In this document: positions 22,309 to 31,026 of the stretch, piece by piece | Layout: the number at the start of each line of letters is the position of its first letter | Numbering within the stretch: the first letter of the stretch is position 1 | Assembly: GCA_022496185.1 (NCBI GenBank) | Contig: WTXG01000011.1 | Span: 519,338-583,337 of the forward strand | Length of the DNA: 64,000 bases | Source of the DNA: Multifurca ochricompacta | Taxonomy: Eukaryota; Basidiomycota; Agaricomycetes; Russulales; Russulaceae | Direction of reading: 5' to 3' | Made by a program: the position numbers and the translations under genes | Notes under the pieces: model-generated | The model's database searches: none | The model's input: the letters and a program-made list of their open reading frames with translations, nothing else | Told to the model about the DNA's origin: nothing

Positions 22309-22669
22309 CAGTGCCTCACAAAACTGAGTCAATGTTTTGCACTTTTGCACTGTTTGTTGAATATCACATCAGCCAAAACAAATATAAACAAAGTCTTGGT
22401 AGACCATAAAGGTACAAGATAAGGGTTATGTAATGCAACAAACATTATGTAAGTCTGATCAAAACCTGTGGAGCTATGCCCATTTCAAATTGGGGACTCA
22501 TTGACTCAGTTTTGTGAGTGGGTATCAGAAATATCAGAATCTGATGCTCCACCAAATGTACAGCAACCAATCCTTAATATATGGTTACCATAGTTATATT
22601 AATATTGATGGGACCTGGAATAGAGCTATTTAACCATGGTTTACATTCCCAGAATATTATAATTTCCCA

Positions 22670-23158
22670 ATGCACCCCACCTCCTCTGCTCAGAAAGAAA
22701 ACATGCTCTCTCTGGCCTCTGAAGGTCATTCCACTGACACTATTGCCTCCAGACTCAGCCTCAGCCAATCCACAGTCTCTAGGACACTCAGGACCCTCCT
22801 TCCCAACCATCAGTCACCTCATTTTGGTCATCCTTCCAAGCTCTCTGCTACCTCTGAACATGCTATCATGATACAAATCACCACAGGAAAGGTTGGCAAT
22901 GCTGTCCAGGCCACAAAGCACATCAATTCCATCATCCCCAACCATGTCTCTTCATAAACTGTGCACTGGGTTCTTAAACAACATTCATTCAAGGCTGTAA
23001 CAAAGAAGAAAAGGCCACTACTCTCTGCAGTACATTGCAAGAAGCACTTAGCCTTTGCTTTGAAGTACCAAAACTGGACTATGGGTGACTGGAAGAGGGT
23101 CATTTGGTCAGATGAGACCAAAATCAACAGGTTAGGGTCAGATGCCAGTCCTCCATAG
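22670..23158 (+). pseudogene. Tc1-like transposase fragment, copy 2
   Basis: DDE transposase of the Tc1 type. 22670-22957 encodes the helix-turn-helix region (SLSQSTVSRTLRTL) and linker; a stop follows VSS (TAA 22955-22957). The same frame then continues at 22961-23158 with KRPLLSAVHCKKHLAFA and VIWSDETKINRLGSD, which resembles the Asp-containing catalytic block seen before the second acidic residue in Tc1 enzymes. The rest of the catalytic core is missing because of the inverted repeat. No function is expected. Confidence 0.7.
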
Positions 23159-23374
23159 TCCAGTTTTGGTACTTCAAAGCAAAGGCTAAGTGCTTCTTGC
23201 AATGTACTGCAGAGAGTAGTGGCCTTTTCTTCTTTGTTACAGCCTTGAATGAATGTTGTTTAAGAACCCAGTGCACAGTTTATGAAGAGACATGGTTGGG
23301 GATGATGGAATTGATGTGCTTTGTGGCCTGGACAGCATTGCCAACCTTTCCTGTGGTGATTTGTATCATGATAG
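22863..23374. repeat. 222-bp inverted repeat with 68-bp spacer
   Basis: Left arm 22863-23084, right arm 23153-23374, apparently perfect by eye: CTATCATGATAC reads GTATCATGATAG on the right, and GGACTATGG reads CCATAGTCC. The spacer 23085-23152 encodes the transposase SDETK region. A transcript across it would form a long hairpin. Confidence 0.85.
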
Positions 23375-23523
23375 TAGTGATGTGCCTGGCCCGGCTCAAA
23401 GCTGGAAGCCGGGCCAAGCCGGGCCTGTTTGGGCCGGGCCAAGCCAGGCCGTTGTGACGGCCCAGCAAGGGCTTTGGCCTGGCTCAGAGAAACTAAAAGC
23501 CAAAGCCACCGGCTCAGGCCGCA
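23375..23523. repeat. GC-rich repeat, possibly a hAT-type terminus
   Basis: About 150 bp rich in GGCCCGGC, GGGCCGGGCC and GCCGGGCC blocks, unlike either flank, beginning TAGTGATGTGCCTGGCC. Similar GC-rich subterminal repeats are common in hAT transposons, but no transposase or partner end is visible. It ends at the first base of the element E LTR. Confidence 0.35.
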
Positions 23524-24112
23524 TGTTACGACTAGGGCCTAGTACCCCACTTTTCTTCACTCTCCCTGCTGCGGACCCTTCCCTTCCACCTACCCTTCAC
23601 TTCTTGATTACGTCCCCATCCTGGGATCCCTCACATGCCCTGCTCCCTTCCCCATGACCGCTGCTTACATATGATGACCGTTGTTTATACTTTGTTTATG
23701 CCTTCCCTTGTCGTTTATCTTCTTATCTCTAAGACCGGACACTTACTTAATACCCTATCAGAAGCCAGGCTTTATGCCCTCCGCTTTCGTATATTCGGGC
23801 CCACTTGACTCCGTATCTCTTATCAATAGATGCTCACCTCATTATGTATATAAGCCCGCTGTAGACTACACTGTAGCTTCAGACTCGACTTATTGAATAC
23901 ATCGGTGTTTGTCTTCTGGACTTCCCTTGGAACCTTTGACTCGACCATCTCAGTGCTTTTGGCACTTTCCGCTCAACATTGTCACTCGGGAACAGCCCCA
24001 TTGACTTTGACTCAACCACTCGAACTCCAAGAGATCTTATTGATCTTTTATCTGAACACACGTACAACGCTGTCGCACAAGTCGTGCAGAACGTCTCACA
24101 CCAGACGTAACA
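23524..24112 (+). repeat. 5' LTR of element E
   Basis: 589 bp, TGTTACGACT...CAGACGTAACA. Related to the LTRs of A and C, but the first ~150 bp differ, so E is a sub-lineage. Confidence 0.92.
23847..23854 (+). promoter_or_regulatory. TATA box in the element E 5' LTR
   Basis: TATATAAG, conserved at the same relative place in the LTRs of A, B, C and E. It probably positions transcription start in the LTR, about 275 bp before gag. Confidence 0.6.
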
Positions 24113-24131
24113 TCAAGTCGAGTCTCTCACA

Positions 24132-25643
24132 GTGGCTTCCAGCCGCAGTCAGACCCTCTTCCGGGAAGAACTCATCGAACGCAGAGACGAGAATAATCTT
24201 TCACAGCAAGTACTTGGCTCTGCCGCCTGGAAAGACTTTGAAACCGAGTTTGGATACTACGTCTATCACGACGGACGATACCAACCGGTAGAATACGACG
24301 ACGAGAAAAGAGTTTGGTATTGTATCCGATACTCAGACAGTCGAAACTCTTGGGTCACGACCAGACCTGCCCCACCCGAATTTGGACTAGGCCTGTGGAG
24401 AGAAAACCCTCCGGCCATTGTCACGGACTCTGAACCAGAGGAGTACGTAGAAGAACATAGCGAAGAAGCACTGGTATTAGTGTTGTCTACAGCCCCAGTT
24501 GCACCCAAAGTTGTCACGTTCAGAGCCCCTGCTTTGACAACTCCCCAGATCTCTATACAGTCCACCAACACCGTTACCCCATTTTACCAAAATATGTCTA
24601 CCATTGCTGCCCAGCTTCCAGACCCTGTCCCACCACCAGTGGCAGCAGCACTGCCAAACATTCCTCCCCCGTCCGGACGATTATCAGGAGTGCTCCCCCA
24701 GACATTCACCGGGGACCACTCACAGAGCAAAAAATTCATGCTGGAGTTCACGACCTTTAAAAACTTCAACCATGACATCCCACAGATTGTCAACCCATTT
24801 CAACGAGCCAATCTGTTCCTTTCCCTGATTCGGGGGGATGCGGTTGACGACTGGACCATGGAACAGCTGGAATGGCTGAATGAACAAGTTGAGAGTGGAT
24901 GTCGTACCACTAGTGAAGGTCTTTGGGAGACCATCGCTGAAAGATTTAAAGATGCCTTCACGGATGGGCAGGCCAAGCAGAAGGCAGCCCAAGAACTAAA
25001 GTCCCTTAGAATGGAAAAGGGAGAGTTGGACGCTTACATCGCCAAGTTCAGAAGTCTCGCAAATAGGGCGGGCTATGACACAGATGAAGAGGCCACATTG
25101 GACCTCTTTTCCCAAGGGTTGCCAAATCCCTTGGTCAAGAACATAATCCAATTTCACCATCCCCATGACTGGGATAGCTGGGTCGACGCTGCCCGACGAC
25201 AACAGCAGGATTACCTCGACTTCCAAACACGCTTTGGAGTTGATACAAAGAAGGGAAAGACGCGAGACCAATGGAAAACGGCTTTCGGAGTGAAGCCTGC
25301 CCAGCATGCCCAGAGGGATCCAAACACTATGGACACCTCTGCAGACCGCGCCCGAGCTCGGGCAGCGCTCACAGAAGATGAACAGCAGACACTGATGAAG
25401 GAAGGACGGTGCTTCCGCTGTAGAGCACTGGGACACATGTCCTGGGATTGTCCCAAGAAGGGAGTACGTGTTGCGGCTGCAACCACCACAGCTGAAGCCC
25501 CAGTTCATAACAACCCCCCCGCTGTGGACAAACGATCGAAAGAGGAGAAAGCTCAGGATATATGGGCTAATATGATGAAGGAAAGTGAAGAAGTGCGCGC
25601 CATCTTAGTGGAAAAAGTGTTTGCAAAGAAGGATTTTTGTTAG
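24132..25643 (+). CDS. gag: Element E gag
   Basis: 503-codon open frame for the capsid/nucleocapsid precursor. Residues about 1-185 are acidic and proline-rich, about 190-345 form the retrotransposon-gag core (FTGDHSQSKKF, FQRANLFLSLIRGDAVDDW, LFSQGLPNPLVKN), and the knuckle CFRCRALGHMSWDC lies near 430-443. The frame opens at the TAA that ends the LTR (24108-24110) and contains no ATG before the core. The homologous first codon is GTG (24132-24134) in this and three other copies, so either GTG initiation or another mechanism is implied. It ends KKDFC then TAG, overlapping pol by the T5 run at 25630-25634. Confidence 0.9.
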   Translation: MASSRSQTLFREELIERRDENNLSQQVLGSAAWKDFETEFGYYVYHDGRYQPVEYDDEKRVWYCIRYSDSRNSWVTTRPAPPEFGLGLWRENPPAIVTDSEPEEYVEEHSEEALVLVLSTAPVAPKVVTFRAPALTTPQISIQSTNTVTPFYQNMSTIAAQLPDPVPPPVAAALPNIPPPSGRLSGVLPQTFTGDHSQSKKFMLEFTTFKNFNHDIPQIVNPFQRANLFLSLIRGDAVDDWTMEQLEWLNEQVESGCRTTSEGLWETIAERFKDAFTDGQAKQKAAQELKSLRMEKGELDAYIAKFRSLANRAGYDTDEEATLDLFSQGLPNPLVKNIIQFHHPHDWDSWVDAARRQQQDYLDFQTRFGVDTKKGKTRDQWKTAFGVKPAQHAQRDPNTMDTSADRARARAALTEDEQQTLMKEGRCFRCRALGHMSWDCPKKGVRVAAATTTAEAPVHNNPPAVDKRSKEEKAQDIWANMMKESEEVRAILVEKVFAKKDFC

Positions 25644-28600
25644 GCTCAAACCCATCGGCCTGGGCACAAGCACTCCATGTCACCTCTGTGTATGCTAGTC
25701 GATTCAAGTCATTAAAAATACCAGTTCATTTTGAAACTACACAGAGGACGGCTGACCGAGATATATTAGTGGACTCTGGAGCCACAGATAACTTCATCCA
25801 CCCACGACTTATTAAAACGATGGGCCTGGGAAGGCTGGCACTTCCCCAAGAAAAGAATATTTGGAACATTGATGGAACGGCCAACCGCGCCGGTAAGATC
25901 ACCCATTATACGGATCTAAAAGTCCAGGTTGGGGAAATAACAAGGACCATTCGTTTCCTGATTACTGACCTAGGAGACGAAGATCTTATCTTGGGTTATC
26001 CATGGCTTGCAGCCTTCAAACCAAAAATAAACTGGGCTGACGCGATGATGGACAAGGACTCATATCCAACAATCATTATGTCGATAGGCTACGATTATGC
26101 AGTCCGACATCCGGTAGCAAGGGCTGTGCGTACAGAGGAGGATCCCGGCTATTGCTATGTCACCAAAGCATCGGAGCTAGCCCAGAAAGCAGTACAAGGA
26201 CAGAACGAGAAAACCTACCACGATGTAGTACCAGATGTTTACCAGCGACACTGGAAGGTATTCTCCGAAGAAGAGTCACATCGCTTTCCCCTGGAGTGGC
26301 CATGGGATCATGCCATCGACCTTCTCCCCGATACCCCGGCCGCAATAGATTGTAAAATCTATCCACTGTCCCAGTCCGAACAAACTGCACTCATGGAATT
26401 CCTGGAAGAACATCTGGCCAAGGGATACATTCGCCTGTCCAAGTCGCAGTATGCCTCGCCCTTCTTCTTCATCAAAAAGAAGGACGGCAAGCTGCGACCT
26501 GTCCAGGACTACCGAAAGATCAATGCATACACTGTAAAGAATGCCTATCCCCTACCACTGATTTCTGAACTCATCGATACCATGAGAGATAAATCCCTCT
26601 TCTCCAAAATGGATGTGCGATGGGGTTATAATAATGTCAGGATCAAGGAGGGCGACCAATGTAAGGCGGCATTCAAAACGAATCAAGGGTTGTTCGAGCC
26701 GAATGTAATGTTTTTTGGCCTTACGAATTCACCAGCAACGTTTCAGTCCATGATGAACCACATATTCCGCGACCTTATTCTTACTGGTGAAGTCGTGGTC
26801 TATATGGATGATATCCTGGTAGCCACCTCTGACGACCTGAGCCATCACCGAGAATGAGTACACCAGGTGCTAGACATACTACACGAACACGACCTCTACC
26901 TCAAACCAGCCAAATGTTCCTTCGAACAAAGGAGCGTCGAATACCTGGGAGTCATTCTAGAGGGAGGACGAGTGCGCATGGACCCCATCAAAGTGCAAGG
27001 GATTCGAGAATGGCCTGTACCAACCTGCATCAAAGATGTCCGATCATTCATCGGATTCTGTAACTTCTACCGACGCTTCGTCAAAGGGTTTTCAGGTGTG
27101 GCACGACCACTGAATGATCTCTTGAAGAAGGATGTACCATGGCATTGGGAAGCCGCACAGCAACGAGCATTTGAGCAGATTAGAGATATCGTCGGCTCAG
27201 AACCAGTACTCATTCAACCCGACTTAAGTCACCCCTTTGAGCTGGAGGTGGACGCCTCTCACTTCGCAAATGGAGCAGTACTATACCAAAGAGATGCCAC
27301 GCAGACACTTCATCCAGTGGCATATTACTCTGAAACCTTCTCGCCGGCAGAGCGAAATTATGATATCTGGGATAGAGAGCTTCTAGCCATTGTCAAAGCA
27401 TTGCGACACTGGCAGCCTTACCTGGCAGGAACCCCCCATAAAACCGTCATTCACACTGATCATTCCAATTTGCTGTACTGGAAGGAACCCCATAAAATCA
27501 GCCGACACGTAGCGCGAGAGGTTCTGGAACTTGAAGAGTATAACTTCACCTTGAAACACATCGCAGGAAGTCAAAATGCGAGAGCAGATGCGTTGTCACG
27601 AAGGCCGGACATGCATACCGGAGAGGATGACAATAACGACGTCACTGTTCTTCCTGAGGAAGTGTTTGCAAAGACTGCCGTCATCAGCCTCCACGATATG
27701 GACCTGTGGGCACAAGTTTCACAGAACATGAACCAGGAAGTATGTCGCTCATGGGCTGATGCGCACAATTTGAAAGAAATAAATGGCCTGTGGTGGAAAG
27801 ACGGAGATTGGCTTGTTGTCACCGGTGGCGACAACATTAAGAGGGGGGTGATCCATTTTCACCACGACCTCCCCTCTGCTGGCCACCCTGGTATCGCCAA
27901 CACCTATGCACTTGCCAAGCGCGACTACTGGTGGCCCAACATGAAAAAGGATGTTGAAAACTATGTGCAAGGATGCACAGCATGTCAAGCAAACAAAGTA
28001 AATACACACCCGAGAATCCTGCCAATATATCCCATTACCCCCATATCGTCAACCCCTTTCCAAACCATTGCAATGGACTTCATCATCAAACTACCCGAAT
28101 CACTGGGCTTTGACACCATTCTCACAATCACTGACCATGACTGTTCCAAAGCAGCCCTGTTCATACCTTGTAATGAGATGATCACAGCGGAAGGAGTGGC
28201 AAGACTATACCTGGATCATGTATATCGCCACTATGGTCTCCCCAAAAAGATTATATCCGACAGGGATACCCGATTCACATCCACATTTGCCAAAGCCCTG
28301 TGTCAAACATTTGCCAAAGCCCTGTGTCAAACATTGGGCATCGCACAGAACATCTCTACAGCTTACCATCCACAGACAGATGGACAATCTGAACGGACAA
28401 ACCAATGGTTGGAGCAGTATCTTCAGTTCTGGTGTAATGAACGACAAAATGACTGGGCGGAGTGGCTATCGACTGCGGAATTTGCACACAACTCATGGCC
28501 TAATGGGATGACAAAAGCTACCCCCTTCTCTCTTATCATGGGCTGGACCCCGCGCACCACATGGACGGATAAGCCCACGAATGTCCCCTCAGTAACCCAA

Positions 28601-29140
28601 CAAATACACCAATGGGAAGATTTACAGCAATTGGCCAATGAAAATCTGGCAAAAGCACAGCAAGCCCTAGCCGCACAGCCAAGCACGTTCACACCTTATC
28701 AGCCCAATGACTGGGTCTGGCTCGAGGGAAGAAACATTCACACGTCGCACCCCTCAGCCAAACTAGCGCCCCGACGTCACGGCCCCTTCCAGATAACAAG
28801 GAAGCTGTCAGATGTGTCGTATGAACTGCGATTGCCGCCCAAATGGAAGATTCATCCCGTCTTCCATGCCAAGCTTCTGACGCCATACAAGGAGATGTCC
28901 CTTCATGGGGAAAATTTCCCAAGACCCCCACCTGACCTTATCAATGGAGAAGCAGAATGGGAAGTGGAGCACATTCTAGACTCAATGAGAAAAGGCCGAG
29001 GGCACAAGATGCATTACCTAGTCAAGTGGAAGGGATTCCCAGACTCTGACAGTTTGTGGGAGCCAGCCAGGAATATCTTCGCCCTGGCCCTTATCTCGGA
29101 GTTCCATGCCCGACATCCAGATGCGCCCAGAAATGATTAA
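25635..29140 (+). pseudogene. pol: Element E pol polyprotein (one internal stop)
   Basis: Entered from gag by a -1 shift on the T run. Domains in order: aspartic protease (ILVDSGATDNFI near 25765-25800), reverse transcriptase ([20 protein letters not shown] near 26455, [11 protein letters not shown] near 26790), RNase H (LEVDASHFANGAVL near 27240), integrase with the zinc region (H...GHPGIANTYALAKRDYWW...CTAC, 27865-27985) and core (TIAMDFI, IISDRDTRF, TDGQSERTNQW), and chromodomain (EWEVEHILDS, HYLVKWKGFPDSDSLWEP, 28955-29065). TGA at 26855-26857 replaces arginine between RT and the thumb; the frame then continues unbroken to TAA 29138-29140. A 24-bp tandem duplication (28283-28330) adds eight residues to the integrase core. 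One substitution separates it from an open pol. Confidence 0.92.
28283..28330 (+). repeat. 24-bp tandem duplication in the element E integrase
   Basis: Two identical 24-bp units (28283-28306, 28307-28330) each encode TFAKALCQ. Element C has a single unit (TFARALCK). The duplication keeps the frame but inserts eight residues shortly after the second catalytic Asp region. Confidence 0.92.
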
Positions 29141-29217
29141 AAGGGACCACCTTCAACCCCAATCAAATTTCCCAGTACATGCTCCCCCAGCAACGTCCTA
29201 CTACTATCCAATCAATC

Positions 29218-30405
29218 ATGTCCTTCATCGCTGCCAACGCTGCCGTCGACGCCTTCACTGCCACCACCGTAGTTGTCGAGAACTTCCCCTCCGCCCATCC
29301 CTCTACACGCCCCTCTTCACCCATTGACTACGAAGCCGCCGAAGCCCGAGTTAAGAACCAGTCCCCAAACCCAAACGATGACTTTGACCATAGTGAAGAG
29401 CCACACCCAAATGACCTATTGGGTATGGAGTTGGACGATGAGGTACCAGAATTCCCGTTCATCACTAACAATCCCAACTCTTTGATGTATTTCCCTCTCG
29501 AAATCACCATGGCTGATGGAACGACAGCCATTGCCAAGTACATCTTTTATACAAATGGAGGGATGGATGTCGCGGGTTGTATGAAAAAGGGTGGCCCAGT
29601 CTACGGGGCCCCGGTCTATCTGGAAGAAAGGTATACCGGACGGCTGCACCACACGATGACCGACGAGCAGCTGGGACATCTAGCCGCGGAAGACTCCCGC
29701 ACCTTTGCGATCGACGAGGTGCTGAGTGACATGCGTCTTCCGCGTCTCAAAGCCGAGGTAATGAGACTGCGGAAGACTCTGATGCTGTGTACGACACTCA
29801 ACAAGCAATATAAGGAGCACGCAAAGATGATGACTCGACTGACTAGCGGGATGTTCCAGGTCGAACAAGAGTTAGTGGAGATTCGGAAGAGGTTAGAGAT
29901 TGGAGATGCGTACCAAACCATCGCTGAAAGGTATGCTGACACGTATGCCCGACCCCTCCCTCCACGATTGTTAGGGGCCACCCTGCAATTACTGCCAAAC
30001 CGATTCGAAATGCCGCAGATGCACAAGAACCCCCGAGGTGAGATGTGCTGGCAATGCGATAGCAAATATCACATCAGCTGGAATTGCCCGCTCAATCGCA
30101 AGTGGTGTCGACACTGCCGAAGCAACTTACATTGGAGCCGCTTCTGCATCTTCCGCCGCATAGGCGTCGCCCCGACGATTGTTAACCTGTCGGGATGGTG
30201 CGGCAAATGTCTGCGTCATAATGTGGGACACCGCGAGCTTGATTGCCCAGTCTACAACACATGCCGGCAATGCGGACGACGAGGTCCATATGGCTTCTTG
30301 CGCACGCATCAATGCGCAGCCGATGAAACCTACACCACCGAAGATTGGAACTTGGCGGATGATTATGTGGACTTAGTACAGGACGATGACGGTGCGTGTT
30401 TCTAG
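29218..30405 (+). CDS. Element E ORF3: accessory protein with tandem zinc-knuckle-like motifs
   Basis: 395-codon ORF, in the -1 frame relative to pol, 77 nt after the pol stop. ATG TCC TTC ATC GCT GCC matches the start context of the copy in element C, so I prefer it over the in-frame ATG at 29179. The layout is the same: acidic low-complexity N-terminus, conserved block (EFPFITNNPNSLMYFPLEI, FYTNGGMDVAGC, GAPVYLEE), helical segment with repeated charged residues, then CWQCDSKYHISWNC, CRHCRSNLHWSRFC, CGKCLRHNVGHRELDC and CRQCGRRGPYGFLRTHQC, ending DLVQDDDG. It is highly similar to the ORF3 of C over its whole length. Function is unknown; nucleic-acid binding, perhaps nucleocapsid-like or chaperone-like, is inferred only from the Cys/His pattern. 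Confidence 0.85.
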   Translation: MSFIAANAAVDAFTATTVVVENFPSAHPSTRPSSPIDYEAAEARVKNQSPNPNDDFDHSEEPHPNDLLGMELDDEVPEFPFITNNPNSLMYFPLEITMADGTTAIAKYIFYTNGGMDVAGCMKKGGPVYGAPVYLEERYTGRLHHTMTDEQLGHLAAEDSRTFAIDEVLSDMRLPRLKAEVMRLRKTLMLCTTLNKQYKEHAKMMTRLTSGMFQVEQELVEIRKRLEIGDAYQTIAERYADTYARPLPPRLLGATLQLLPNRFEMPQMHKNPRGEMCWQCDSKYHISWNCPLNRKWCRHCRSNLHWSRFCIFRRIGVAPTIVNLSGWCGKCLRHNVGHRELDCPVYNTCRQCGRRGPYGFLRTHQCAADETYTTEDWNLADDYVDLVQDDDGACF

Positions 30406-30436
30406 CTGGGTCAGCTTGAACCAGAAGGGAGGGTGA

Positions 30437-31026
30437 TGTTACAACTAGGGCCTAGTACCCCACTTTTCTTCACTCTCCCTGCTGCGGACCCTTCCCTTCC
30501 ACCTACCCTTCACTTCTTGATTATGTCCCCATCCTGGGATCCCTCATGTGCCCTGCTCCCTTCCCCGTGACCGCTGCTTACATATGATGACTGTTGTTTA
30601 TACTTTGTTTATGCCTTCCCTTGTCGTTTATCTTCTTATCTCTAAGACCGGACACTTACTTAATACCCTATCAGAAGCCAGGCTTTATGCCCTCCGCTTT
30701 CGTATATTCGGGCCCACTTGACTCCGTATCTCTTATCAATAGATGCTCACCTCATTACGTATATAAGCCCGCTGTAGACTACACTGTAGCTTCAGACTCG
30801 ACTTATTGAATACATCAGTGTTTGTCTTCTGGACTTCCCCTTGGAACCTTTGACTCGACCATCTCAGTGCTTTTGGCACTTTCCGCTCAACATTGTCACT
30901 CGGGAACAGCCCCGTTGACTTTGACTCAACCACTCGAACTCCAAGAGATCTTATTGATCTTTTATCTGAACACACGTACAACGCTGTCACACAAGTCGTG
31001 CAGAACATCTCACACCAGATGTAACA
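30437..31026 (+). repeat. 3' LTR of element E
   Basis: 590 bp, TGTTACAACT...CAGATGTAACA, nearly identical to the 5' LTR. It abuts the truncated copia gag directly at 31027. Confidence 0.92.

Larger units (their letters stand above)
22309..23374 (+). mobile_element. Tc1-like DNA transposon, copy 2 (rearranged)
   Basis: Begins CAGTGCCTCACAAAACTGAG directly after a TA dinucleotide (22307-22308), as expected for a Tc1/mariner terminus. The internal sequence encodes transposase fragments at 22670-23158. The right end is not a normal terminus: from 23153 to 23374 the sequence is an inverted copy of 22863-23084, so the C-terminal coding part and right terminal repeat are replaced. Confidence 0.7.
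23524..31026 (+). mobile_element. Element E: near-complete Ty3/gypsy chromovirus
   Basis: 7503 bp: 5' LTR 23524-24112, gag 24132-25643, pol to 29140, ORF3 29218-30405, polypurine tract GAAGGGAGGGTGA, 3' LTR 30437-31026. It is the best-preserved copy here: gag and ORF3 are open and pol has one nonsense codon (TGA 26855-26857). LTRs are nearly identical, differing mostly by CpG-type transitions (for example TACGACT versus TACAACT, GATTACGTC versus GATTATGTC). The flanks CCGCA (left) and TGGTG (right) do not form a target duplication, so at least one end has been rearranged. Confidence 0.93.

Noticed and set aside
23197..23457. Plus-strand open frame after the transposase
   Set aside because: It lies in the right arm of the inverted repeat, so it is the antisense copy of transposase sequence.
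24120..24140. Possible 3' splice site (TCTCTCACAG before TGGCTTCC) that could create an ATG for gag in C and E
   Set aside because: The AG is not conserved in copies A and B (CG and TG precede the same TGG), so splicing to this point cannot be a family-wide mechanism.
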